In this document: one piece after another, positions 31,517-41,504 of the stretch
Numbering within the stretch: the first letter of the stretch is position 1
Layout: every line of letters begins with the position of its first letter
From: Asaia bogorensis
GTDB taxonomy: Bacteria; Pseudomonadota; Alphaproteobacteria; CACIAM-22H2
Assembly: GCA_945901855.1 (NCBI GenBank)
Contig: CAMDLT010000008.1
Location: 40,743-104,742, forward strand
Direction of reading: 5' to 3'
DNA: 64,000 nucleotides
Program-made: the position numbers and the translations under genes
Notes under the pieces: generated by a model
What the model was told of the DNA's origin: nothing
What the model saw: the letters and a program-made list of their open reading frames with translations, nothing else
Databases searched by the model: none

Positions 31517-32403
31517 ACGACGAACCGCACAGTTTTGCCGACAAGCTGCGCGAGCGGCTGCGCGACATGCTGCGCCCGCGCGGGCGCGCGGCCGAAGAGC
31601 AATTGCGCGACACGATCGAAGAAATCATCGAGGAGGGCGACGCGCCCGCCGAGCCGATGGGGGCGGCCGAGCGCGCCATTCTGGCCAATGTCTTGCGCCT
31701 GCGCGAAGTGATGGCCGACGACGTGATGGTGCCGCGCGCCGACATCGTGGCGATCGACAGCGATATCGGGCTCGACGCGCTGGTGGCGTTTTTGGTGCGC
31801 GAGGCGCACAGCCGCGTGCCGGTCTATCGCGGTTCGCTCGACGAGGTGCTGGGCTTCGTGCACGTGAAAGACGTGCTGCGCGTCCAGCAGTCGGGCGAGG
31901 CGTTCCGGCTGTCGGATGTGCTGCGCAAGGTCCTGTTCGTCTCGCCGTCGATGCGCGTGCTCGATCTGCTGCTCGAGATGCGCAAGAGCCGAACGCATCT
32001 GGCGCTCGTGGTCGACGAATATGGCGGCATCGACGGGCTGGTGACGATCGAGGACGTGGTCGAAGCGATCGTGGGCGACATCGAAGACGAACACGATGCC
32101 GAAGACGGTCCGCTGCTGATCAAGCTCGACGACGCAATGTGGCAGGCCGATGCGCGTCTGCCGATCGACGAATTCCAGGCGCAGACGGGCATCGCGCTCG
32201 ACGATGCCGACCGCGCGGCCGATGTCGACACGGTCGGCGGCGCGGTCGTCTCGGTCGCAGGTCGCGTGCCGGGGCGCGGCGAAATCATCCGCCATCCGGC
32301 GGGTTGCGAGTTCGAAATCATCGACGCCGATCCGCGGCTCATCAAAAAGCTCAAAGCGCGCCGCATTCCGCCGCGCACCGCATCCGACGAGCCGGCCGGC
32401 TGA
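31513..32403 (+). CDS. corC: CBS-domain hemolysin/CorC-family protein
   Basis: VMADDVMVPRADIVAIDSDIGLDALVAFLVREAHSRVPVYRGSLDEVLGFVHVKDVL; C-terminal CorC_HlyC-like. Confidence 0.92.
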   Translation: MNDEPHSFADKLRERLRDMLRPRGRAAEEQLRDTIEEIIEEGDAPAEPMGAAERAILANVLRLREVMADDVMVPRADIVAIDSDIGLDALVAFLVREAHSRVPVYRGSLDEVLGFVHVKDVLRVQQSGEAFRLSDVLRKVLFVSPSMRVLDLLLEMRKSRTHLALVVDEYGGIDGLVTIEDVVEAIVGDIEDEHDAEDGPLLIKLDDAMWQADARLPIDEFQAQTGIALDDADRAADVDTVGGAVVSVAGRVPGRGEIIRHPAGCEFEIIDADPRLIKKLKARRIPPRTASDEPAG

Positions 32404-32407
32404 CACG

Positions 32408-33967
32408 ATGCGCGCCGCCCGACTGGCCCGCACCCTTGGCGCCCTTGCGGGCAAAAAACGCGCGGCTGCCGCAATCCTTTTTGGAATAGCCGCCGCCGCG
32501 ATTTTGCCGCCGCTGCATTGGCTGCCGCTGGGTTTTGTCGGGTACACGGGTTTGGTTTGGCTGCTGGCCGACAAATCGCCGCGCGCCGCCTTCGCGATCG
32601 GCTGGCTGTTCGGGCTCGGGCATTTTTCGACCAGCCTCTATTGGATCGCCAACGCGCTGATGATCGAATGGTGGCGCGTGGGCTGGATGATCCCGTTTGC
32701 CGTGCTGGGGCTGGGCGCGCTGCTGGGGGTGTTTGCAGGCTTTGCGGCCATGGCGGTGCGGCTGTTGCGGCTGTCGGGCGCGGCTTTGCCGTTTGGCCTT
32801 GCGCTGTTTTGGGGGCTGGGGGAGTTCGCGCGCGGCCATGTGCTGACGGGCTTCGCGTGGAATCTGGTCGCAACGGCCTGGCTTGCCTCCGACGCGCTCG
32901 CCCAAAGCGCCGCGTTCACCGGCGCTTACGCGCTGTCGACGTTGAGCGTGCTGGTATTCGCATTGCCCGCGTGTCTGGCGCGCGGCGAATGGCGGCCCGC
33001 AGCGGCGGGTTTTGTCGCGCTCGGGCTTGTGTGGCTTGGCGGCGCATGGCGGCTGGCCGATGCCGATCCGGGCTTTGTGCCGGATGTCCGCTTGCGCCTG
33101 GTGCAGCCCAATGTGCCCCAAGCGCTCAAATGGGATCCCGAAGCGCGCGAGCGCAATCTCGAAGAACTGATCGATCTCACGCGCAGCGCCGGTTTCGAAA
33201 CCCGTACCCATACGATCTGGTCCGAAACCGCGACGGCCTTCCCGATCTGGGGCGATCTGCCGCAACTGGCCGACCGCCGCCGCCAGATCGCGGCGGCGGT
33301 TCCGACCGGCGGCATGCTGGTGACGGGGGCGCCGCGTTTTGCGCGCGACGCGGCGGGCGACATCCATGCGTGGAACGCGCTGCATGCCCTCGACGGCGAC
33401 GCGACGATCGCGGCGACGTACGACAAGTTCCATTTGGTACCGTTTGGCGAATACGTGCCGCTGCGCGACTGGTTGCCGGTCGAACGCATCGTGCCGGGCG
33501 GCATCGATTTCAGCGCCGGCCCCGGCCCGCAGCTGCTCGCGATTCGCGGATTGCCGCTCGCCAGCCCGTTGATTTGCTACGAAATAATCTTCCCCGGAAA
33601 CGTTGTACCCGCCGGCATGCGGCCGGGCTTGTTGCTCAACATCACAAACGACTCCTGGTTCGGCCAATCGGCCGGGCCCTACCAGCATTTTGCCGCCACG
33701 CGGCTGCGCGCGATCGAGCAAGGCTTGCCGACGATCCGCGCTGCGGGCGGCGGAATTTCAGCCGTGCTCGATGCCTATGGCCGTCCCGTTGGGATGTTGG
33801 GGCTTGGGCAGCGCGGCGTGCTCGACGCGGGCCTGCCGGTCGCTTTGCCGCCGACGTTGTATGCCCTGGCGGGGGAGGCGGTCTTTTGGGCGTTGCTCGC
33901 ATTGCTTGCGATCTGCGCGCTGGCGTTGCACGTCCGCCGCAAAGCGGGCGTCCAAAAAGACCTTTGA
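32408..33967 (+). CDS. lnt: Apolipoprotein N-acyltransferase
   Basis: Multi-TM N-terminus; WDPEARERNLEELIDLT, WSETATAFPI, KFHLVPFGEYVPLRDWLP, CYEIIFPGNVV, NITNDSWFGQSAGPYQHF. Confidence 0.95.
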   Translation: MRAARLARTLGALAGKKRAAAAILFGIAAAAILPPLHWLPLGFVGYTGLVWLLADKSPRAAFAIGWLFGLGHFSTSLYWIANALMIEWWRVGWMIPFAVLGLGALLGVFAGFAAMAVRLLRLSGAALPFGLALFWGLGEFARGHVLTGFAWNLVATAWLASDALAQSAAFTGAYALSTLSVLVFALPACLARGEWRPAAAGFVALGLVWLGGAWRLADADPGFVPDVRLRLVQPNVPQALKWDPEARERNLEELIDLTRSAGFETRTHTIWSETATAFPIWGDLPQLADRRRQIAAAVPTGGMLVTGAPRFARDAAGDIHAWNALHALDGDATIAATYDKFHLVPFGEYVPLRDWLPVERIVPGGIDFSAGPGPQLLAIRGLPLASPLICYEIIFPGNVVPAGMRPGLLLNITNDSWFGQSAGPYQHFAATRLRAIEQGLPTIRAAGGGISAVLDAYGRPVGMLGLGQRGVLDAGLPVALPPTLYALAGEAVFWALLALLAICALALHVRRKAGVQKDL

Positions 33968-33978
33968 ATCGGGAAGAT

Positions 33979-34007
33979 TTGATTTTATTATTCAATCTGC
34001 CTACAAA
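33979..34007 (+). promoter_or_regulatory. Candidate sigma70-like promoter for the XRE gene
   Basis: TTGATT - 17 nt - TACAAA, just after lnt stop, in an AT-rich island. Confidence 0.5.
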
Positions 34008-34051
34008 TGTACACGCGCGAGGTTTTTGCGCGTAGCTTTGGAGAGTTTTGA

Positions 34052-34582
34052 ATGGTTGAGAAAAAGAAGTCGGCGCCTGCCAAAGCGCGCGGTCGGCGCG
34101 GCCGCGCTTCGGACGGGCCCAATCCGGTCGACATCCATGTCGGCGGCCGTCTGCGCGAACGGCGCACGATGATCGGTCTCTCGCAGCTCGAAGTGGGGCG
34201 CCTGCTCGGCATCACTTTCCAGCAGGTCCAAAAGAACGAGCGCGGCACCAACCGCATGTCGGCTTCGCGTCTGTTCGAAGCCGCGCGCGCGCTCGACACC
34301 AACGTCCAGTATTTTTTCGACGAAATGCCGTCCGAAGTGGCGAGCTACGGGCGCAAGCACATCCAGGGCGTTGCCGAAGGGCCGGTGCCCACCTACCAGA
34401 CCGATCCGATGGTGCGCCGCGAAACGATCGAGCTGGTGCGCGCCTATTACGATATCGAAGACCGCAAACTGCGCCAGAACATGGTCAATGCGATCCGCGC
34501 CATCGGCAGCAACAGTCCGACGGCGCTGGCGCGCCCGCGGCGCGGCCGTCCGCCGGGTTCGCTGAACAAAAAGTCGAAATAA
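34052..34582 (+). CDS. XRE/HTH transcriptional regulator (the one conserved between lnt and metK in alphaproteobacteria)
   Basis: VDIHVGGRLRERRTMIGLSQLEVGRLLGITFQQVQKNERGTNRMSASRLFEAARALDTNVQYFFDEMP. Confidence 0.92.
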   Translation: MVEKKKSAPAKARGRRGRASDGPNPVDIHVGGRLRERRTMIGLSQLEVGRLLGITFQQVQKNERGTNRMSASRLFEAARALDTNVQYFFDEMPSEVASYGRKHIQGVAEGPVPTYQTDPMVRRETIELVRAYYDIEDRKLRQNMVNAIRAIGSNSPTALARPRRGRPPGSLNKKSK

Positions 34583-34637
34583 ACCGCGCTTTGGGGCGTT
34601 CTTTGCGGGTCGGCGGTCCGGTTGACTGTTGACGCGC

Positions 34638-34735
34638 GGAACGAACCTTGCCACAAGACCAGCGTTTTCGTGCCCGGCTCGGCGAAATCCCGAGTCGGGC
34701 GCGTTTGTGTGGCGGGGCGTGCCGTCGTTCGTTCC
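34638..34735 (+). ncRNA. Structured 5' leader of metK (putative cis-regulatory RNA, family unknown)
   Basis: Outer stem GGAACGAAC (34638-34646) / GTTCGTTCC (34727-34735); inner stem GCCCGGCTCGG-CGAAATC-CCGAGTCGGGC (34672-34700). Confidence 0.45.
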
Positions 34736-34768
34736 CGTTCCCTGAAGTCCTTTTCCGGAGGAAAGCCC

Positions 34769-35983
34769 ATGCGCAAGGGCGAGTATGTCTTCACCAGCGA
34801 ATCCGTTTCCGAAGGCCATCCCGACAAGGTGTCGGACCGCATCTCGGATGCCGTCGTCGACGCGTTTCTGGGCCTCGATCCGTACGCGCGCGTCGCGTGC
34901 GAAACGCTGGTCACGACCAACCGCATCGTGATCGCGGGCGAAGTTCGCCTCGACGCCAAAAAGTGCGGCGCCAAGGCGCCGATGCTCAAGGGCGGCAAGG
35001 TCAACAAGGCCGTGATCGAAAAGCTCGCGCGCGAAGCGGTGCGCGAAATCGGCTACGAGCAAAAGGGCTTCCACTGGAAGAAGGCCAAGGTGCAGGTCCA
35101 TCTGCACGGCCAGTCGGCCGACATTGCCATGGGCGTCGATGCCGCTGGCAACAAGGACGAAGGCGCCGGCGACCAGGGCATCATGTTCGGCTACGCGACC
35201 AACGAAACGCCCGAACTGATGCCCGCACCCTTGCAGTACGCGCACAACATTCTGCGCTTGATGGCCGAAGCGCGCCATTCGGGCAAAGAAAAATATCTCG
35301 AGCCCGACGCCAAGAGCCAGGTCACGCTGCGCTATGTCGACGGCAAGCCGGTCGAAGCGACGGCGATCGTCGTCTCGACCCAGCACTCGCCCAAGGTCGA
35401 CCAGGACGACGTGCGCGAAATCGTGCGTCCCTACGTTCAGGCCGTGCTGCCCAAGGGCTGGAAGATTCCCGAAAAAGAGTTCTACGTGAATCCGACCGGC
35501 AACTTCGTCATCGGCGGTCCGGACGGCGATTGCGGCCTCACGGGCCGCAAGATCATCGTCGACACCTACGGTGGTGCTTCGCCACACGGCGGCGGCGCGT
35601 TCTCGGGCAAGGATCCGACCAAGGTCGACCGCTCGGCCGCCTATGTCGCGCGTTATCTTGCCAAGAACGTCGTGGCGGCGGGTCTGGCCGACCGCTGCAC
35701 GATCCAGCTCTCTTACGCGATCGGCGTGGCGAAGCCCTTGTCGGTGTATGTGAACACCGACAACACGGGCACGGCCGACGAAGAAAAGCTCGCCAAGGTG
35801 CTGCAGGATCTGGTGAACCTGACGCCGCGCGGCATTCGCGAGCATCTGGGCCTCAACAAGGCGATCTATCGCCGCACCTCGTCCTACGGCCATTTCGGCC
35901 GTGCGCCCGAGAAAGACGGCGGCTTTTCGTGGGAAAAGACCGATCTGGTCAAGGACCTGCGCAAGGCGTTTGGCGCGCGTTGA
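34769..35983 (+). CDS. metK: S-adenosylmethionine synthase
   Basis: [83 protein letters not shown] ggaggaaag. Confidence 0.98.
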   Translation: MRKGEYVFTSESVSEGHPDKVSDRISDAVVDAFLGLDPYARVACETLVTTNRIVIAGEVRLDAKKCGAKAPMLKGGKVNKAVIEKLAREAVREIGYEQKGFHWKKAKVQVHLHGQSADIAMGVDAAGNKDEGAGDQGIMFGYATNETPELMPAPLQYAHNILRLMAEARHSGKEKYLEPDAKSQVTLRYVDGKPVEATAIVVSTQHSPKVDQDDVREIVRPYVQAVLPKGWKIPEKEFYVNPTGNFVIGGPDGDCGLTGRKIIVDTYGGASPHGGGAFSGKDPTKVDRSAAYVARYLAKNVVAAGLADRCTIQLSYAIGVAKPLSVYVNTDNTGTADEEKLAKVLQDLVNLTPRGIREHLGLNKAIYRRTSSYGHFGRAPEKDGGFSWEKTDLVKDLRKAFGAR

Positions 35984-36699
35984 GCGCGCCGGTCGATCGC
36001 GAAACGGAAAAGGCGCCGGGCGAACCCCGGCGCCTTTTGCATTCCTATGGCCGCCGCCATGGGCGCAAGCTGAAGCCGAGCCAGCAAGGGCTGATCGACC
36101 AAGCCTTGCCGGCGTATGAAATCCACGCCGACTGCACGTTCGACCTTCCGGCCGTGTTCGGGTTTGCGCCGCGCGCTTTGTGGTTCGAAATCGGCTTTGG
36201 CGGCGGCGAACATCTGGCCCACCAAGCCGCCAACAATCCGGACGTGGCGCTGATCGGCGCCGAGCCGTTCGAAAACGGCGTCGTTGCGGCCGTGCGGCAT
36301 TTGGAACAGCGCGGCCTCAAAAACGTGCGGCTCTATCGCGGCGATGCGCGCGATCTGTTCGCATCGCTGCCCGCAGCCGCACTCGAAAAACTTTTTGTCC
36401 TGCATCCCGATCCGTGGCCCAAGCAACGCCATCACAAGCGCCGTTTGATCCAGCAGCCGTTTCTGGACGAAGCGGCGCGCTTGCTGGTGCCGGGGGGCGA
36501 GCTGCGCTTGGCGACCGACGACGAGCCCTATCTTTTGTGGATGCTCGAGCGTGTGCCGCTGCATCCGGCATTTGAATGGCGCGCGCGCACCGCCGACGAT
36601 TGGCGCCTCTATCCGCCGGACGCGATCGAAACGCGCTACGCCGCCAAAGCGCGCGCCGAGGGCCGCAAACCGACCATGCTGCGATTCGGGCGACGCTAA
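35980..36699 (+). CDS. trmB: tRNA (guanine46-N7)-methyltransferase
   Basis: [58 protein letters not shown]. Start uncertain: TTG 35980 (4-nt overlap with metK) or TTG 36037. Confidence 0.93.
   Translation: MSAPVDRETEKAPGEPRRLLHSYGRRHGRKLKPSQQGLIDQALPAYEIHADCTFDLPAVFGFAPRALWFEIGFGGGEHLAHQAANNPDVALIGAEPFENGVVAAVRHLEQRGLKNVRLYRGDARDLFASLPAAALEKLFVLHPDPWPKQRHHKRRLIQQPFLDEAARLLVPGGELRLATDDEPYLLWMLERVPLHPAFEWRARTADDWRLYPPDAIETRYAAKARAEGRKPTMLRFGRR
36008..36038 (+). terminator. Intrinsic terminator of metK embedded in the predicted 5' end of trmB
   Basis: AAAAGGCGCCGGG-CGAAC-CCCGGCGCCTTTT: perfect 13-bp stem ending in TTTT, 25 nt after the metK stop. Confidence 0.8.
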
Positions 36700-37592
36700 C
36701 CCTGCTTCGCTGCGACCACGCTGCGGCGGATGCGGCGCGCTTTGGTGAACAAGCGCTCCAGCGTGTCGCCTTCGTCGTGGCGAATGGCTTTTTGCATCAG
36801 CGCAATATCTTCGTAAAGACGGCCCAGCATTTCGAGCACGGCGTCTTTGTTGGCGAGGAAAATGTCGCGCCACATCACGGGGTCGGAGGCGGCGACGCGC
36901 GTAAAATCGCGAAAGCCCGAGGCCGAATAGCGGATGACTTCGGCGCGCAGCGTGGATTCAAGATCGCTTGCGGTGTTGACGATCGTGTAGGCGATCAGAT
37001 GCGGCACGTGGCTGGTGATCGCCAGCACGCGGTCGTGATGGTCGGGCGCCATGACGGCGACGCGGCTGCCAAGACGCGCCCACAGAGCTTCGACCTTCGC
37101 CACCGCCGTGCGCGCAGCGCCCGCAGGCGGCGTTACGATGCACCAACGCCCGTCGAACAATTCGGCGAACCCCGCTTCGGGTCCCGAATTTTCGGTGCCG
37201 GCGATGGGGTGGGCGGGCACAAGGTGGCAGCCGCGCGGCACATGCGGTGCCAATTGATCGAGGGCCGCGCGCTTGACCGAACCCGCATCGGTCAGGATCG
37301 CGCCCTTTTTCAGATGCGGGCCGATGGCGCGCCCAAGGGCGGCATAGGTCGACATGGGCGTGGCAACCAGCACCATGTCGGCCTCGGCCACGGCCGCTTG
37401 CGGCGACGCTACGACCGCGTCGGCCAGCTTCAGGCGTTTGATCGTGCGGCGCGCGGCCGCACTTTTGTCGTAAGCGACAATGCGCCCCACCGCGCCCGCG
37501 CGTTTGCACGCCCGCGCGATCGACGAGCCGATCAGCCCGAAGCCGATGATGGCGAGCGTGCCGACGACCGGTTTTGGCGCGGGCGGCTTCAT
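36696..37592 (-). CDS. tyrA: Prephenate/arogenate dehydrogenase family protein
   Basis: LAIIGFGLIGSSIARACKRAG Rossmann motif; HLVPAHPIAGTENSGPEAGFAELFDGRWCIVTP; ITSHVPHLIAYTIVNTA. Confidence 0.92.
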   Translation of the reverse strand: MKPPAPKPVVGTLAIIGFGLIGSSIARACKRAGAVGRIVAYDKSAAARRTIKRLKLADAVVASPQAAVAEADMVLVATPMSTYAALGRAIGPHLKKGAILTDAGSVKRAALDQLAPHVPRGCHLVPAHPIAGTENSGPEAGFAELFDGRWCIVTPPAGAARTAVAKVEALWARLGSRVAVMAPDHHDRVLAITSHVPHLIAYTIVNTASDLESTLRAEVIRYSASGFRDFTRVAASDPVMWRDIFLANKDAVLEMLGRLYEDIALMQKAIRHDEGDTLERLFTKARRIRRSVVAAKQG

Positions 37593-38671
37593 TTCATGAA
37601 ATCCGCAAGGGCCGAAACGACCGCGCGCATTTCGGCTTCGGTGCCGATGGTGAAGCGCAGAAAGTCCGGCAGGCCGTAATTGGCAACCGACCGCGGAATG
37701 ATCGCGCGCGCCATCAAAAAATCGTTGGCCGCGGCAGCGCTGCGCGCGGCGGGAAACTTGACCAGCACAAAGTTCCCGACCGAGGGCAGCGGCTCAAGCC
37801 CGAGCTTTTTGCATTCCCCCGCAAACCAGGGCAGCCAAACATCGTTGTGCGCCCGCACGCGATCTTGGAACGCCGTGTCTTCGAGCGCGGCGACGCCCGC
37901 CGCCATGGCGCTGGCGCCCACATTGAAGGGCCCGCGCACGCGGTTCAAAACGTCGGCAATGCCGGGCGGGAAATAGCCCCAGCCCAGCCGCATGCCGCCC
38001 AGCGCAAACATTTTGGAAAACGTGCGCAGCATGACCGTGTTGTCGCCCGCATCGACGATCTCGGTCCCGGCCGAATAATCGTTCTGGCTGACATATTCGG
38101 CATAGGCCGCGTCGATCACCAGCAGCGTGTGCGGCGGCAGGCCCGCGCGCAGACGCTTGATGTCGTCGCTGCTGACGTAGGTGCCGGTCGGGTTGTTGGG
38201 GTTGGCAAGGAAACAGATTTTTGTTTTCGGCCCCGCTTTGGCAATCAGCGCGTCGATATCGGTCTTGTAGCCGGTTTCGAGCGCGGTGACGGGCGTTGCC
38301 CCCGCCGTATGCGCCGCGATCGGATACATGACGAAGCCGTATTGGCTGTAGAGCACCTCGTCGCCCGGCCCCGCATAGGATTTGACCAGCAGCGCGATCA
38401 ATTCGTCGGAGCCAGCGCCGCACACGATGCGCGCAGGATCGAGCCCAAAATGCTTGCCAAGCGCCGTGCGGAGGGCGGTCGCACTGCCGTCGGGATAGCG
38501 ATGCATGTCGGCGGCCGCCTTGGCGGCGGCTTCAATGGCCTTGGGCGAGGGGCCCAACGCGCCCTCGTTCGACGACAGCTTGATCGGTTTGGCCGCGCCG
38601 GCCGCGCTCGATTTGCCGCCCACATAGGGCGTAATTTCCAGAATGCCGGGGCGCGGAACGGGGGCGCTCAT
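37589..38671 (-). CDS. hisC: Histidinol-phosphate aminotransferase family
   Basis: KLSSNEGALGPSPKAIEAA, ICFLANPNNPTGTYVS, LLVIDAAYAEYV, RTFSKMFALGGMRLGWGY. Confidence 0.92.
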   Translation of the reverse strand: MSAPVPRPGILEITPYVGGKSSAAGAAKPIKLSSNEGALGPSPKAIEAAAKAAADMHRYPDGSATALRTALGKHFGLDPARIVCGAGSDELIALLVKSYAGPGDEVLYSQYGFVMYPIAAHTAGATPVTALETGYKTDIDALIAKAGPKTKICFLANPNNPTGTYVSSDDIKRLRAGLPPHTLLVIDAAYAEYVSQNDYSAGTEIVDAGDNTVMLRTFSKMFALGGMRLGWGYFPPGIADVLNRVRGPFNVGASAMAAGVAALEDTAFQDRVRAHNDVWLPWFAGECKKLGLEPLPSVGNFVLVKFPAARSAAAANDFLMARAIIPRSVANYGLPDFLRFTIGTEAEMRAVVSALADFMK

Positions 38672-39549
38672 GCGCGGACTCCTTTGGACGAGGGCTCGGA
38701 TGCGAGGCCCAGCGGCACGCCGTAGCCGCCCGCAACGACGGCGCGCAGGCCGTTGGCAGCGAGCGCCGCCATGCGCGCGTCTGCCGAACCGACATAGGTC
38801 TCGTTGACAACCAAGAACAGCGGCTGGCCCGCGACCGCCATCTCGGCAATGATGCCGATCGGCGCAAAACCCGCATTGACCAAAAGTTGGATCAGCTTGG
38901 CGCGGCTGGCCTGGATCTCGGCCGCAACGATCAGCAGGCCGCGATCGGCGCCCGATTCCTCGAACGGCTGGCGGCCCACGACAAACGCGCCGGGCTGGGT
39001 TTCCTGGCCGTCCACCGGCAAGCGGGCCAGCACTTGCAGCCCCGTCGGCGACAGATTGCGCCACCAATTGAGTTCGGGCGCGTCTTCGGGGACCGGCAGC
39101 AACGCAAGCTGGGCGCGCGCATCGTCGAGCCTGGCGATGGCTTGCGCTGGCGAGCTTGCGGGCAGCAGCGGCGTCGCTTGCCCGTAATGGCGCCGTGCCA
39201 ACCCCATCAGCGACCCGCCGGCGGAACTGGCATTGGCATTGGCGTTCGAATCCCAGACGGCGATCGAAAAAGTCCCTTGCAGGCGCGTAAAACTGGTCAT
39301 GATGTCGCGCCATATCCGCACGACCAGGCCGGGCGGCAGCGGGCCTTGGATGCGCGCGACCAACCGGCGCAGGATCGCCAATTCGCGCCCCGGCCGCACG
39401 AGTTTGGCGTTGGGGCCTTCGGCGGCGTTTTTGGCGGCGCGCACGTCTTCCATCGCGCGCGCGCGCTCCATCAGCAGATCGAGCAGACGTTCGTCGATCG
39501 AGTCGAGGCGCCGACGCAGATCGGCAAGCGTTGCGGGTGATTGCGACAT
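38668..39549 (-). CDS. Chorismate mutase with degenerate prephenate-dehydratase-like C-terminal region
   Basis: AroQ-type N-terminus LADLRRRLDSIDERLLDLLMERARAMEDVRAAK...; remaining ~200 aa lacks the TRF catalytic motif of PheA. Confidence 0.8.
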   Translation of the reverse strand: MSQSPATLADLRRRLDSIDERLLDLLMERARAMEDVRAAKNAAEGPNAKLVRPGRELAILRRLVARIQGPLPPGLVVRIWRDIMTSFTRLQGTFSIAVWDSNANANASSAGGSLMGLARRHYGQATPLLPASSPAQAIARLDDARAQLALLPVPEDAPELNWWRNLSPTGLQVLARLPVDGQETQPGAFVVGRQPFEESGADRGLLIVAAEIQASRAKLIQLLVNAGFAPIGIIAEMAVAGQPLFLVVNETYVGSADARMAALAANGLRAVVAGGYGVPLGLASEPSSKGVRA

Positions 39550-39604
39550 TGGATGCGCTCAGCCATAGCCCAGGGCAAGCGACGGGCGCAAGACCAATGG
39601 ACAC

Positions 39605-40846
39605 TTGAATCCGCTCGACGCTTGGCCCATCGTGCGCCCGGATCCAACCCCCAACGGCCGTCGCAAAATTTTGAGCGTCAATCCCTCGATCGTTGCCGTC
39701 GATACGGCCGCTGCGGATTTTCCGGGCAAACGGTTTGTCGTGCCGGCGAGCGCGCCTTTGCGCCTCGATTCGGGCATCGAACTTGGACCGGTGACGATCG
39801 CCTACCAGACTTACGGCACGCTCAATGCCGACCGCTCGAACGCGGTGCTGGTCTGCCATGCGCTGACCGGCGACCATTTTGTCGCCAACCGTCATCCCGT
39901 GACCGGCAAGCCCGGCTGGTGGGAGGCGATCGTCGGCCCCGGCAAACTGCTCGATACCGAGCGTTATTTCGTGATCTGCACGAATGTCTTGGGCGGCTGC
40001 ATGGGGACGACGGGCCCCAAAGACATCGATCCTTCGACCGGCCAGCCTTACGGGCTCGGTTTTCCAGTCATCACGATCGGCGACATGGTGAAGGCGCAGG
40101 CGCGCCTGATCGACCATCTGAACATCGACAAACTTTTTTGCGTCATCGGCGGTTCGATGGGCGGCATGCAGGTGCTGGAATGGGCTTCGGCCTATCCCGA
40201 GCGCGTGTTTGCCGCGATCCCGGTCGCCACGTCCTATCGCCATTCGGCGCAGAACATCGCGTTCCACGAAGTCGGCCGCCAGGCGATCATGGCTGATCCG
40301 CAATGGACGGGCGGCGCCTACCAAAATGCCGGTACCATGCCGCAGCGCGGCTTGGCGGTTGCGCGCATGGCCGCCCACATCACCTACCTGTCGGAAACGG
40401 CCTTGCATCGCAAATTCGGCCGCAAGTTGCAGGACCGCGCGCAGCTCTCCTACGGCTTCGATGCCGATTTCCAGGTCGAAAGCTATTTGCGCCATCAAGG
40501 CTCGACTTTCGTCGATCGCTTCGATGCCAATTCGTATCTCTACATCACGCGCGCCATGGATTATTTCGATCTGCAGGCCGAACATGGCGGCAGCCTGGCC
40601 GAAGCGTTCACGGGCACCAAGACGCGCTTTTGCGTCGTCAGCTTCACGTCGGACTGGCTGTTCCCGACGTCGGAAAGCCGGGCGCTCGTGCACGCGCTCA
40701 ATGCGGCGGCGGCCAACGTGTCGTTTGTCGAAATCGTTTCGGACAAGGGCCACGACGCGTTTTTGCTCGACGAGCCCGAATTCCATGCGGTGCTCGGCGG
40801 TTTCCTCAACGGGGCGGCCGAACATCGCGGGCTCCGATTCAAATGA
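39605..40846 (+). CDS. metX: Homoserine O-acetyltransferase
   Basis: TTG start proposed; [62 protein letters not shown]. Confidence 0.94.
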   Translation: MNPLDAWPIVRPDPTPNGRRKILSVNPSIVAVDTAAADFPGKRFVVPASAPLRLDSGIELGPVTIAYQTYGTLNADRSNAVLVCHALTGDHFVANRHPVTGKPGWWEAIVGPGKLLDTERYFVICTNVLGGCMGTTGPKDIDPSTGQPYGLGFPVITIGDMVKAQARLIDHLNIDKLFCVIGGSMGGMQVLEWASAYPERVFAAIPVATSYRHSAQNIAFHEVGRQAIMADPQWTGGAYQNAGTMPQRGLAVARMAAHITYLSETALHRKFGRKLQDRAQLSYGFDADFQVESYLRHQGSTFVDRFDANSYLYITRAMDYFDLQAEHGGSLAEAFTGTKTRFCVVSFTSDWLFPTSESRALVHALNAAAANVSFVEIVSDKGHDAFLLDEPEFHAVLGGFLNGAAEHRGLRFK

Positions 40847-41493
40847 ACAGCGTGTTGCCGTTGGCGGCCCAGTCGCGCCCGCGCGCCTCGATCCGCGTCG
40901 ATCTTCGGGCGATCGCGGAGATGATCGCGCCCGGCAGCCGCGTGCTGGATATCGGCTGCGGCGACGGCGCGTTGCTCGACTATCTGGCGCACGAAAAAAA
41001 CGTCGATGCGCGCGGCATCGAAATCAGCCAGGCAGGCGTGAACGCGTGCGTGGCGCAGGGCCTGTCGGTCGTGCAGGGCGATGCCGACACCGACCTCAAA
41101 GACTATCCCACGCGCGGTTTTGACTACGCCATTCTCTCGCAGACGCTGCAAGCGACGTGGGACCCCAAGGCCGTGCTCGAACATTTGGTGCGCATCTCAA
41201 GGCGCGCGATCGTCTCGTTCCCCAATTTCGGCGTGTGGCATGTACGCTTGCGTTTGCTGTTTGGCGGCAAAATGCCGGTGACCGGCGCGCTTGCCTCCAA
41301 ATGGTACGAAACGCCGAATATCCATCTCTGCACGCTCGACGATTTTGTCGAATTGTGCCGCGCGCTGAACGTGACGATCGAGCAGGCCATGGTGCTCGAC
41401 GCGGCCGGGCAGCCCAAGGGCCTGCAAGCGCCGGGGCGCCTCGCCAATCTGCTGGGCGAGCAGGGCCTGTTCGTGCTGACGCGCGAAGGCTGA
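40843..41493 (+). CDS. metW: Methionine biosynthesis protein MetW
   Basis: ATGA overlap with met[62 protein letters not shown]. Confidence 0.95.
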   Translation: MNSVLPLAAQSRPRASIRVDLRAIAEMIAPGSRVLDIGCGDGALLDYLAHEKNVDARGIEISQAGVNACVAQGLSVVQGDADTDLKDYPTRGFDYAILSQTLQATWDPKAVLEHLVRISRRAIVSFPNFGVWHVRLRLLFGGKMPVTGALASKWYETPNIHLCTLDDFVELCRALNVTIEQAMVLDAAGQPKGLQAPGRLANLLGEQGLFVLTREG

Positions 41494-41504
41494 GCCCGGC
41501 CTGC

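Noticed and set aside
39228-39248. Short GGCATT-type repeat in the chorismate mutase gene
   Set aside because: Encodes an NANANA peptide within a coding region; too short to be meaningful.
39550-39604. SAM-II riboswitch upstream of metX
   Set aside because: The 55-bp divergent gap is short and I could not identify SAM-II consensus elements by eye.
38672-40825. Upstream part of the 1078-aa ORF ending in hisC
   Set aside because: Antisense to metX and overlapping chorismate mutase; the hisC start at 38671 is well supported.
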